Assembly (NCBI RefSeq): GCF_024703995.1
Contig: NZ_JAMXQV010000029.1
Span: forward strand, 78,435-142,434
From: Amycolatopsis iheyensis
GTDB taxonomy: Bacteria > Actinomycetota > Actinomycetes > Mycobacteriales > Pseudonocardiaceae
Direction: 5' to 3'
Length of the DNA stretch: 64,000 nt
The position numbers and the translations under genes were made by a program. The notes beneath the pieces are model-generated. The model did not search any database and was not told the DNA's origin. It worked only from the letters and a program-made list of their open reading frames with translations. How positions within the stretch are numbered: the first letter of the stretch is position 1; every line of letters begins with the position of its first letter. This document shows, piece after piece, positions 1-6,660 of the stretch.

Positions 1-741
1 CGCGGCCATGCCCGTCGACAGCCCGCGCTCGGCGAGCAGTGCTACGAGGTTGACGACGACGGCGTAGGTACCGAGCGCGGTCAGGCTGAACGCAGCGACC
101 AGTGCGAGGAACGCCGGACTCCGCGCTTCGCTGCGCGGCCTCGACGGCAGCTCGACGTCGGCGACGACCGGCGGCCATTCGCGGCGAAGCCCGAACCAGT
201 GGCCTGGGACGGTGACGACGGCGAGCACGACCGCGAGGACGAGGTAGGTGCTCCGCCAGTTCAGGTGCTCGACCAGCAGCGCGGTCAGCGGGGCGAACAC
301 GGTACTGGCGAACCCGGCGACGAGCGTCAGCGTCGTCAAGGCCCGGACGCGGCGAGGACCGTACCAGCGGGTGAGCGCGGCGAACGCCGGCGGGTAGAAC
401 GTCGCGGCCATCGCCAGCCCGGCGCAGACCCAGCCGAGGAAGAACCACGGCAACGTGCGCGCGGTCGCGATCACCACCACCGCCACCACGCCGACCACGG
501 ACCCGGCGGTCATCAGCAGGCGTGGACCCCGCCGATCAAGCAGCCGTCCCACCGCGATGCCCGTCACGGCGGAGACGAGCAGCGCGACCGACAGCGCCGC
601 GGTGAGCGCGGCCGGCGACCACCCGGTATCGCGAGCGATGGCCGGGACCAGCACGGGAAAGGCGTAGAACAGCACGCCCCAGCTGATGATCTCGGTGACG
701 CAGAGGACGGCCAGCACCGCGCCGAGCTTGCGGTCGGTCAA
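1..741 (-). CDS. MFS transporter, 3' end outside window
   Basis: The reading frame is open from a TTG at 741 to the left edge (247 codons seen). It is rich in hydrophobic segments typical of the first half to two thirds of a 12-TM major facilitator. A GRLLDRRGPR loop after the second helix matches the MFS A-motif region. The TTG overlaps the TGA of arsC (TTGA), so it is translationally coupled as the last visible gene of the ars operon. I see no similarity to ArsJ that I could defend, so its substrate is unknown. Export of an arsenical is inference from position, and is of interest because the acr3 gene of the same operon is truncated. The C-terminal part lies beyond the window. Confidence 0.85.
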   Translation of the reverse strand, partial: MTDRKLGAVLAVLCVTEIISWGVLFYAFPVLVPAIARDTGWSPAALTAALSVALLVSAVTGIAVGRLLDRRGPRLLMTAGSVVGVVAVVVIATARTLPWFFLGWVCAGLAMAATFYPPAFAALTRWYGPRRVRALTTLTLVAGFASTVFAPLTALLVEHLNWRSTYLVLAVVLAVVTVPGHWFGLRREWPPVVADVELPSRPRSEARSPAFLALVAAFSLTALGTYAVVVNLVALLAERGLSTGMAA

Positions 742-1136
742 CGGAGCTCGGCGAGCAGCTCCCGCACCCGCCGATCGATCTCGTCCCGGATCGGCCGGAC
801 GTCCTCGACGCCCTTGCCCGCCGGGTCTTCCAGCTGCCAGTCCAGGTACCGCTTGCCGGGGAAGATCGGGCAGGCATCCCCGCAGCCCATCGTGATCACG
901 ACGTCGGCGGCCTCGACCGCGTCGGTCGTCAGCTTCTTCGGCACCTCGCGAGAAAGGTCGAGCCCGACCTCGGCCATCGCCTCGCGCACGGCGGGGTTGA
1001 TGCTGTCGGCGGGCGCGGAGCCGGCCGAACGCACGTCGACTGCGCCACCGGCGTGGTGGGCGAGCAGCGCGGCGGCCATCTGGGAGCGGCCGGCGTTGTG
1101 CACGCAGACGAAGAGGACTTCAGGCTTGCCGGTCAC
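738..1136 (-). CDS. arsC: Arsenate reductase, LMW phosphatase fold
   Basis: This 132-residue cytoplasmic protein would reduce arsenate to arsenite for export. The P-loop CVHNAGR gives the CX5R signature with Cys11 and Arg17. Two further cysteines, Cys85 and Cys89 (MGCGDACP), sit where thioredoxin-coupled ArsC enzymes carry their disulfide relay pair, so it is more like the pI258 type than glutaredoxin-coupled ArsC. Coupling to mycoredoxin or mycothiol is possible in this lineage. The gene lies downstream of arsR and acr3 on the same strand. Its start overlaps the end of the 66-residue membrane protein by 17 bases, and its stop overlaps the start of an MFS gene. Confidence 0.93.
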   Translation of the reverse strand: MTGKPEVLFVCVHNAGRSQMAAALLAHHAGGAVDVRSAGSAPADSINPAVREAMAEVGLDLSREVPKKLTTDAVEAADVVITMGCGDACPIFPGKRYLDWQLEDPAGKGVEDVRPIRDEIDRRVRELLAELR

Positions 1137-1320
1137 GGGTGTTCTCCCCTTCGACGTGCGGGACGGGCAGCATCGTCGCGATGATCGCGGCGAAGACGAG
1201 GCCGCACACCGCCGCGACGGCCAGGCCGGTGAACGACCACAACACCAGTACCCAGACCACGCCCGCGAGCGCGCCGGCCGCTTGGCGATGGCGAAGCATC
1301 CACGTCCAGGTGCGTGTCAT
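1120..1320 (-). CDS. Small two-helix membrane protein in ars operon
   Basis: This is a 66-residue ORF starting at the ATG at 1320, which overlaps the acr3 stop as ATGA, and ending inside the start of arsC. It has a basic N-terminus followed by two hydrophobic helices (about residues 14-33 and 32-50) and a polar tail. I do not recognise the family. It occupies the place where the C-terminal third of a normal Acr3 would be encoded, but the residues do not resemble Acr3 helices 7-10. It could be an independent small membrane protein, or junk sequence retained after a deletion in acr3. Tight coupling on both sides argues that it is translated. Confidence 0.6.
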   Translation of the reverse strand: MTRTWTWMLRHRQAAGALAGVVWVLVLWSFTGLAVAAVCGLVFAAIIATMLPVPHVEGENTRDRQA

Positions 1321-1961
1321 CGGGGGCTCCTTGCGAAGCGGCGGGTCAGGTAGCCGGCGATCAGCGGGATGCCGAGGAAGATCAGCACGCTCTTGGCGAT
1401 CTGCCATCCGGACACGGCGAGGTCGGCCTGCGGGAGGCCAAGCCAGCCCGGCAGGACCGAGAGGTAGAACCAGCCGAGCAGCCCGAACGCGATCACCTGG
1501 AACACCGAGTTCAGCGCGACCAGCACGGCGGCGGCTTCCCGGTCGCCGCACGCGAGGTCGTTCCAGATGATCACCATGGCGATGCAGCGGGCGAGGCCGA
1601 CGATGATCAGCCCGGTCCGGTACTCGGTCAGGTCCGGCAGCAGCAGCCAGGCGAGGGCGAACATCAGCGCCGGGCCGATGATCCAGTTCAGCACCAGGGA
1701 GGGCCACAGCAGCCGCCGGTCGCGGGTGACGGTGCCGAGCCGGTCGTAGCGGACCTTCGCCAGGACCGGGTACATCATGACCAGCAGTCCGAGCGCGATC
1801 GGCAGCGAAATGCCGTCGACCTGCACCGCGGACAGCGCGGTGTTCAGGCCGGGTATCCAGCGGCCGGCGAGCAGCCCGGCGACCATCGCGGCCGCGATCC
1901 ACACCGGCAGGAACTTGTCCAGGGTGGACAGTCGCGGCGGCGCCTCGGCGATCGTGGTCAC
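1317..1961 (-). CDS. acr3: Truncated Acr3-type arsenite efflux permease
   Basis: The GTG start at 1961 overlaps the arsR TGA. The 214-residue product matches the N-terminal part of Acr3 permeases: six or so helices and the conserved cysteine in GLARCIAMVIIWND, which is essential for arsenite transport in characterised Acr3 proteins. The usual family length is about 340-370 residues with ten helices. Here the frame stops after LTRRFARSPR, so helices 7-10 and the conserved NFE glutamate region are absent. No continuation is visible in the other frames downstream. It may be an inactivated pump, or one that works with another subunit. The family assignment is firm and activity is doubtful. Confidence 0.8.
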   Translation of the reverse strand: MTTIAEAPPRLSTLDKFLPVWIAAAMVAGLLAGRWIPGLNTALSAVQVDGISLPIALGLLVMMYPVLAKVRYDRLGTVTRDRRLLWPSLVLNWIIGPALMFALAWLLLPDLTEYRTGLIIVGLARCIAMVIIWNDLACGDREAAAVLVALNSVFQVIAFGLLGWFYLSVLPGWLGLPQADLAVSGWQIAKSVLIFLGIPLIAGYLTRRFARSPR

Positions 1962-2320
1962 GCGGTGACCGTCTCGCTCGTGGTCGTGAGCACCGCCGAC
2001 AGTCGCGCCAGCACCTCGGGGTGCACGCGGTAGTAGATCCAGGTGCCGCGCCGGTCCCCGGTGACCAGCCCGGACTCGCGCAGCACCTTCAGGTGGTGGG
2101 AGATGGTCGGGCCGGTCAGGTCGAAGGCGTCGGTCAGGTCGCACACGCACGCCTCACCTCCGGCGTGGGAGGCGATCAGCGACAGCAGCCGCAGCCGGAC
2201 CGGGTCGGCCATCGCCTTGAACAGGTGCGACAGCTCGACTGCCTGGTCCTGCGTCAGCGGCTCCCGGGCCAGGGGCGCGCAGCAGGCGTCCATCGCGACG
2301 AGCGGCAGTTGCTTAGACAT
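1958..2320 (-). CDS. arsR: ArsR arsenite-responsive repressor
   Basis: This is a 120-residue winged-helix repressor of the ArsR/SmtB family and the first gene of the minus-strand ars operon. Its recognition helix region is DLTGPTISHHLKVLRESGLV. The cysteines are Cys13-Cys14 near the N-terminus and Cys58/Cys60 (EACVCDL). This resembles the Corynebacterium glutamicum ArsR type, in which a vicinal N-terminal pair and a third cysteine near the DNA-binding domain bind As(III). It should release the divergent promoter region 2321-2403 when arsenite binds, de-repressing both its own operon and arsI. The ATG at 2320 lies a few bases from a TATAGA-like minus-strand -10, so its mRNA may be leaderless. 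Confidence 0.93.
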   Translation of the reverse strand: MSKQLPLVAMDACCAPLAREPLTQDQAVELSHLFKAMADPVRLRLLSLIASHAGGEACVCDLTDAFDLTGPTISHHLKVLRESGLVTGDRRGTWIYYRVHPEVLARLSAVLTTTSETVTA

Positions 2321-2403
2321 GCCTCTATATTGACAGATTCACATATAGACGGCAATCTAAGTTCGTCTACTTAGACAGATATCTATCCAAGGAGGCAGTG
2401 AAG
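2321..2403. promoter_or_regulatory. Divergent arsR/arsI operator-promoter
   Basis: An 83-bp AT-rich island stands out from the surrounding GC. A perfect 7-bp inverted repeat TCTATAT (2324-2330) / ATATAGA (2343-2349) and a second one GTCTA (2365-2369) / TAGAC (2372-2376) are present. An 8-bp palindrome AGATATCT (2377-2384) follows. TTGACA at 2330-2335 can be a plus-strand -35 element. GGAGG at 2391-2395 is the arsI ribosome binding site. The repeats are the best candidates for ArsR binding; that is inference. Confidence 0.65.
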
Positions 2404-2874
2404 ATGTCACGGGTACAGCTGGCCCTGCGGGTCGGGGACCTGGCCGGATCGATCGACTTCTACTCGAAGCTGTTCGGGACCGACCCGGCGAAGCTCCGGC
2501 CGGGCTACGCGAACTTCGCGATCGAGGAGCCGGCGCTGAAGCTGGTTCTGCTGGAGGGCGAGCCGGGCCAGGAGACGGTGATGGACCACCTCGGCGTCGA
2601 GGTCGAATCGAGCGACCAGGTCAACGCCGCGACTCAGCGGCTGACCGGCGAGGGGCTCGAGACGCTCACCGAGGACGACACCACGTGCTGCTACGCGGTG
2701 CAGGACAAGGTGTGGGTGCACGGACCGGGCAAGGAGCCATGGGAGGTCTACACGGTCAAGGGTGACTCGACGACGTACGGCACCGGCAGCGCGGCATTGG
2801 TTACCCCGGCGACGTGCTGCACGCCGGACGCGGAGACCGGCGCGACGGCCAAGCCGGAGGGTTGCTGCAACTGA
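2404..2874 (+). CDS. arsI: ArsI/CadI-type C-As lyase, VOC family
   Basis: This 156-residue vicinal-oxygen-chelate dioxygenase would cleave the C-As bond of methylarsenite or other trivalent organoarsenicals. The diagnostic vicinal cysteine pair is in DTTCCYAVQDKVWV, and the Fe(II) ligands are expected in the HLGVEV and PWEVYTV segments. The tail carries more cysteine pairs (TCCTPD, GCCN), usual in ArsI/CadI proteins. I chose ATG 2404 because GGAGG at 2391-2395 is 8 bases upstream; a GTG at 2398 would be too close. It is divergent from arsR and shares its operator. Actinobacterial relatives are also annotated as cadmium-induced CadI. Confidence 0.9.
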   Translation: MSRVQLALRVGDLAGSIDFYSKLFGTDPAKLRPGYANFAIEEPALKLVLLEGEPGQETVMDHLGVEVESSDQVNAATQRLTGEGLETLTEDDTTCCYAVQDKVWVHGPGKEPWEVYTVKGDSTTYGTGSAALVTPATCCTPDAETGATAKPEGCCN

Positions 2875-2879
2875 AGCCC

Positions 2880-2916
2880 CGGAGCCGGTGCGCAATCGAG
2901 GGGCGCACCGGCTCCG
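2880..2916 (+). terminator. Rho-independent-type hairpin after arsI
   Basis: A perfect 13-bp stem begins 5 bases after the arsI stop: CGGAGCCGGTGCG (2880-2892) pairs with CGCACCGGCTCCG (2904-2916) across an 11-base loop. There is no T-run, as is usual in high-GC actinobacteria. Confidence 0.8.
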
Positions 2917-2917
2917 C

Positions 2918-3070
2918 TCAGCTGCCGACCCGCGTGCTGCGGCGTTCGATCATCACGACGTCCCGCCACAAGCCGTGATACTGCCCAACGCGTTCGCGGA
3001 CGCCGATCTCCCGAAATCCGGCCCGGCGATGCAGTTCCCGGCTGGCGGTGTTCTCGGGGAAGACGCCGCT
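2918..3070 (-). pseudogene. C-terminal remnant of a GNAT acetyltransferase
   Basis: Reading leftward from 3070, about 50 codons encode a typical C-terminal end of a GNAT N-acetyltransferase: VFPENTASRELHRRAGFREI, then a stretch ending DVVMIERRSTRVGS and TGA at 2918-2920. The NxxSxxLxxxxGF signature is the acetyl-CoA-binding helix of the fold. The frame is preceded directly by the TAG stop of the neighbouring gene, so the N-terminal two thirds are gone and there is no start. This is a decayed fragment left after a deletion or insertion that brought the secreted-protein gene next to it. Confidence 0.75.
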
Positions 3071-3673
3071 CTACTTGTGCCAGAACTTCACGCCGCTCCA
3101 CGTGACCGTGATCGGCCCCGCGCCGCTCGAGGTGCGGTAGCTGCCGAACTTGTCGTAGTAGCTGCCCGATGGGCTCGAGATCGTCTGCTTCAGCGAGCCG
3201 TTGAGGTACACCTTGTGCGAGCTGCCGACCTGGTTGATCGTGTTGACCCGCACCGACGTGCCGACGGTCGCGCCGCTGCCGAGCGTCGCCCCGCCTTCCA
3301 CTGCGTACATCCGGCCGCCCTTCTCCACGGCCAGCAGGAAGTACGGGCCCGCGTTCGAGCCGTCCCGGAACGTCTGCTTGAGACTGATCCGGGAGCCGGT
3401 CATGCTGGTGATCTTGAAGGACCCCTCGAACTGGTGGGTGCCGCCGCTGTAGGTGTCGTACCGGCGTTCCGCCCGCTGCTCACCGCTGGTCGAGGAGCAG
3501 GTGAGCTTGAAGGTCAGCCCGGAAACCTGGCCGCACCCCTTCTGCTGGGTGTTGTAACCCGGCGAGTCCGAGACCCACGGGCCCGTCCCGACCTGGGCGC
3601 CCGCTGCCGGGGCCAGCACCGCCAGCCCCGTCACGACCGCCGCGAGCACGCCCGCGCCGCGAAGTCTGCGCAC
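3071..3673 (-). CDS. Secreted beta-rich protein, unknown function
   Basis: The protein is 200 residues from GTG 3673 (AGGAGG lies 6 bases upstream; a TTG at 3679 would touch it). It has a cleavable signal peptide (MRRLRGAGVLAAV...PAAGA, cut about residue 26). The mature part has two cysteines (KGCGQ, KLTCS) and alternating polar/aromatic strands such as RRYDTYSGGTHQFEGSF and KVYLNGSLKQTISS, which look like a jelly-roll or concanavalin-type fold. Secreted polysaccharide lyases and lectin-like proteins have this layout. I cannot name a family or catalytic residues, so lyase or carbohydrate-binding activity is only a suggestion. Confidence 0.75.
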   Translation of the reverse strand: MRRLRGAGVLAAVVTGLAVLAPAAGAQVGTGPWVSDSPGYNTQQKGCGQVSGLTFKLTCSSTSGEQRAERRYDTYSGGTHQFEGSFKITSMTGSRISLKQTFRDGSNAGPYFLLAVEKGGRMYAVEGGATLGSGATVGTSVRVNTINQVGSSHKVYLNGSLKQTISSPSGSYYDKFGSYRTSSGAGPITVTWSGVKFWHK

Positions 3674-3799
3674 CGTCAACCTCCTGTGTCACTCGAGGCG
3701 GCGGTACGCCGGACACCGGTCCAGACCTTTTGTCTCGACGTTACTGTCCTGACGTGGCCATGACTGTACGAGCCCGGCCGGTCACGGACAAGACCCGCT

Positions 3800-4246
3800 T
3801 CAGTCCCGCGGGGTGAGCAGGACGATCGGGATCACGCGCTCGGTCTTCGCCGCGTACTCGTCGTAGAGCGGGAAGATGCCCGCCATCTCCGGCCAGAGCA
3901 CCTCGCGCTCGGCGGGGGTCGCGACCCGGGCGCGGGCGGTGAACCGGCGGGGGCCGACCTGCACCCCGACGCTCGGCTCGGCCTCGAGGTTCTTGAACCA
4001 CGCGGGATCGTCGTCGGAGCCCGCCTTGGAGGCGACGACCACGAAGTCGTCCCCCGAGGTGCCGTAGATCAGGCAGGTGCGGCGGGGCTCGCCGGTCCGG
4101 CGGCCGGTCGTGGCGAGGATGAGGGTGAACACGCCGCCGGACTCGTGCCCCTGGGCGCCGTCCGAGGCGAGGTAGGCGCGGGTCTGCTCGGCCACCCAGT
4201 CCCAGGCCGAGTCGGTGGCGCGGTCGAGGTCGTCGGCGACGGCCAT
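3800..4246 (-). CDS. Ddn-family F420-dependent reductase
   Basis: The 148-residue protein belongs to the nitroreductase/deazaflavin-dependent (DDN) split-barrel family. Evidence is the core TLILATTGRRTGEPRRTCLIYG followed by VVVASKAGSDDDPAWFKNLEAEP and a terminal segment AAKTERVIPIVLL, all family hallmarks. Such proteins use reduced F420 to reduce quinones or nitro and other activated compounds near the membrane. The start is ATG 4246, with AAGGACC upstream. It is divergent from the RibD-type reductase gene and monocistronic. The substrate cannot be predicted. Confidence 0.88.
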   Translation of the reverse strand: MAVADDLDRATDSAWDWVAEQTRAYLASDGAQGHESGGVFTLILATTGRRTGEPRRTCLIYGTSGDDFVVVASKAGSDDDPAWFKNLEAEPSVGVQVGPRRFTARARVATPAEREVLWPEMAGIFPLYDEYAAKTERVIPIVLLTPRD

Positions 4247-4414
4247 GGTGGTGGTCCTTTCGTTCCAGTGCTCCAGCCGGGTTCTCGGACCACGTACCCG
4301 GAGTGTTCCAGCCGGATCGTCGCACTGCGAACTTTTTTCCCGGGCGGTGTCGAATCCGGTCGAGCCCGTTCGACACACTGGCGCAAGCAGGCCGAGACCA
4401 CGTAGGAGCACCCC

Positions 4415-4990
4415 ATGCGCACCCTCATCGCCACCGCCTTCGTCTCGCTCGACGGGGTCGTCGAAGCCCCCGGTGGCGAGTCCGGTTACCGCAACACCGG
4501 CTGGACGTTCAAGGACATCGAGTTCGACCCGGCGGCCTACGAGCTCAAGGGCCGCGAGCAGGGTGAATCCGCGGCGATGCTGATGGGCCGGGTCAGCTAC
4601 GAGGCGTTCTCGCCGGTGTGGCCGGGCATGACCGAGGAGTTCGCCGGCTACAACGCCATGCCCAAGTACGTCGTGTCGACGACGCTCGCCGAGTCCGACC
4701 TCGTGGCGAACTGGGGCGAGACGACGATCCTGCGTTCACTCGACGACGTCGCCGCGCTGAAGGAGACCGAGGGCGGCCCGATCACCGTCCACGGCAGCGC
4801 CACCCTGAACCGCGCCCTGGCCGACGCCGGCCTGCTCGACCGCTACCACCTGCTGGTGTTCCCGGTCCTGCTCGGCGCGGGCAAGCGGCTGTTCAGCGAC
4901 GCCGACAAGGACAAGCAGAACCTGAAGGTCGTCGAGGCCGAGACGTACGGCAACGGGATCCAGAAGCTCGTCTACGACGTGATTCACTAG
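4415..4990 (+). CDS. RibD C-terminal/DHFR-like reductase
   Basis: A 191-residue protein of the dihydrofolate-reductase-like RibD C-terminal family. It opens MRTLIATAFVSLDGVVEAPG, has the AAMLMGRVSYEAFSPVW segment, and ends with PVLLGAGKRLF, the typical strand pattern of the family. Members reduce nucleotide or pterin-like substrates with NADPH, but most actinobacterial paralogs are uncharacterised. The start is ATG 4415 with GGAG about 9 bases upstream. Its TAG stop (4988-4990) overlaps the LexA-like box of the following AlkB-like gene by one base. Confidence 0.88.
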   Translation: MRTLIATAFVSLDGVVEAPGGESGYRNTGWTFKDIEFDPAAYELKGREQGESAAMLMGRVSYEAFSPVWPGMTEEFAGYNAMPKYVVSTTLAESDLVANWGETTILRSLDDVAALKETEGGPITVHGSATLNRALADAGLLDRYHLLVFPVLLGAGKRLFSDADKDKQNLKVVEAETYGNGIQKLVYDVIH

Positions 4991-5017
4991 AACAGGTGTT
5001 CGATCCTGGTGTAGGCT
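4990..5017 (+). promoter_or_regulatory. LexA (SOS) box and -10 before AlkB-like gene
   Basis: GAACAGGTGTTC at 4990-5001, followed by GA, matches the Gram-positive/actinobacterial SOS consensus GAAC-N4-GTTC. A TANNNT -10 element TAGGCT lies at 5012-5017, 7 bases before the ATG at 5025. The box would cover the -35 region. The TGGAGG at 5017-5022 is too close to the start to be a normal Shine-Dalgarno, so a leaderless transcript is likely. Confidence 0.75.
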
Positions 5018-5024
5018 GGAGGTC

Positions 5025-5651
5025 ATGACGCCGGGCCTCCAGTCTTCACTGTTCGACACCCAGGAGTCGGTCTCCCTGCGCACGCTCGCGCCGGAGCGGA
5101 CCGACCTGGGCTCGGGCGCGTGGGTCGACGTCCAGCCGGGCTGGCTGGCGGGTGCGGACGAGCTGTTCACGGCGCTGGTCGAGGGCGTGCCGTGGCAGGC
5201 GGAGAAGCGGAAGATGTACGACCGCGTGGTCGCCGTGCCGCGGCTGCTCAGCTACTACCGCGAGAACGTGCCACTCCCCCATCCGGTGCTGGCGGCGGCG
5301 CGGGAGGCGTTGAGCAAGCACTACCTGCGGGAGCTGCGCGAGCCGTTCCGCACGGCGGGCTTGTGTTACTACCGCGATGGCCGCGACAGCGTCGCGTGGC
5401 ACGGCGACCGCATCGGCCGCGGGGCGCGGGAAGACACCATGGTCGCGATCCTTTCGGTGGGCGCCGCGCGCAACCTGGCCTTGCGTCCGCGCGGTGGCGG
5501 CGGCAAGACGCTGGCCCGGCCGTTGGGGCACGGCGATCTGCTCGTGATGGGCGGGAGCTGCCAGCGGACCTGGGAGCATGCGGTGCCCAAGACGGCCAAG
5601 GCGGTGGGGCCGCGGATCAGCATCCAGTTCCGGCCGCGCGGGGTGAACTGA
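5025..5651 (+). CDS. AlkB-like 2-oxoglutarate/Fe(II) dioxygenase
   Basis: This 208-residue protein of the AlkB superfamily would oxidatively remove alkyl lesions from DNA or RNA bases in the cytoplasm. The iron ligands are visible as His126 and Asp128 (WHGDRIG) and His185 (WEHAVPK). The 2-oxoglutarate-binding arginine pair is in GPRISIQFRPR (Arg197, Arg203). The substrate-side loop CYYRDGRDSVAWHGD resembles eukaryotic ALKBH2/3-type sequences common in actinobacteria. It is transcribed alone from a promoter overlapped by a LexA-type box, which ties it to the SOS response. Length and motifs are complete. Confidence 0.92.
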   Translation: MTPGLQSSLFDTQESVSLRTLAPERTDLGSGAWVDVQPGWLAGADELFTALVEGVPWQAEKRKMYDRVVAVPRLLSYYRENVPLPHPVLAAAREALSKHYLRELREPFRTAGLCYYRDGRDSVAWHGDRIGRGAREDTMVAILSVGAARNLALRPRGGGGKTLARPLGHGDLLVMGGSCQRTWEHAVPKTAKAVGPRISIQFRPRGVN

Positions 5652-5699
5652 GCCCCCGGGCCGGGCCTTGATCCACAGAGGACTCCGTACGATGTCGGC

Positions 5700-6656
5700 G
5701 TGTTCTCCCTCGCCGAACCGCCGCTCTTCGCCCGGCTCCGGTCGGCCCGCCGCGTCCTCATCGCCGGCGCCGGTGGCGGTTTCGACGTCTACGCCGGGCT
5801 TCCCCTCGCCGCCGCCCTCAGGACCCAAGGCAAAGAGGTCCACCTCGCCAACCTCGCCTTCAGCGACCTGAACCGGCTCGACCTCGACGACTGGCTCTCC
5901 CCCGACGTCGCCCGGGTGCGGCCCGGCAGCGCCGGCGACGACGCCTACTTCCCGGAGCGGACCCTCGCCCGCTGGCTCGAGTCCCGCGGGTGGCCGGCGG
6001 TCGTCCACGCCTTCCCCCGCACCGGCGTCCAGCCGCTGCGGGATGCCTACGAAAGCCTCGCCGCGCACCTGGCCGTCGACGCCGTCGTGCTCGTCGACGG
6101 CGGCACCGACATCCTGCTGCGCGGGGACGAGTCCGGTCTCGGCACGCCCGAAGAGGACATGACCAGCCTCGCCGCGGTCGCCACGCTCGACGGTGTCGAC
6201 AAGCTGGTCGTCAGCCTCGGCTTCGGCATCGACGCCTTCCACGGCGTCTGCCACGCCCACGTGCTGGAGAACCTCGCCACCCTCGAGCGGGCCGGCGGGT
6301 TCCTCGGCGCGCTCTCGATTCCGTCCGGCTCACCGGAAGCCGAGGCCTACCTGGACGCCGTCGCGCATGCGCAGCGGGCCACGCCGAGCCGGCCGAGCAT
6401 CGTGCAGGGGCAGATCGCCGCCGCGTTGCGGGGCGAGTTCGGGGACGTCCGGTTCACCACGCGCACCGCGGGCAGCGAGCTGTTCGTGAACCCGCTGATG
6501 GGCGTCTACTTCAGCGCGGACCTCACGACCCTCGCCGCCGGAGTCGGCTACCTGGCCGACCTCGCGACCACGAACACCGCCCCCGAGGTCGCGCTGGCCA
6601 TCGAAGCGCACCGCGACGGCGTCAAACGGCGGCCGCGGCGGGCCATCTCGCATTGA
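5700..6656 (+). CDS. DUF1152 family protein
   Basis: A 318-residue cytoplasmic protein starting at GTG 5700. The N-terminus RRVLIAGAGGGFDVYAGLPLAAALRTQGKEVHLANLAF has a Rossmann-like glycine-rich turn. The middle has VDAVVLVDGGTDILLRGDE and VVSLGFGIDAFHGVCHAHVLENLATL, both signatures of DUF1152. The function of the family is unknown; a nucleotide-binding or hydrolase role is a guess from the fold. It lies alone, convergent with the P450 gene, 4 bases away. Confidence 0.82.
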   Translation: MFSLAEPPLFARLRSARRVLIAGAGGGFDVYAGLPLAAALRTQGKEVHLANLAFSDLNRLDLDDWLSPDVARVRPGSAGDDAYFPERTLARWLESRGWPAVVHAFPRTGVQPLRDAYESLAAHLAVDAVVLVDGGTDILLRGDESGLGTPEEDMTSLAAVATLDGVDKLVVSLGFGIDAFHGVCHAHVLENLATLERAGGFLGALSIPSGSPEAEAYLDAVAHAQRATPSRPSIVQGQIAAALRGEFGDVRFTTRTAGSELFVNPLMGVYFSADLTTLAAGVGYLADLATTNTAPEVALAIEAHRDGVKRRPRRAISH

Positions 6657-6660
6657 CGGC

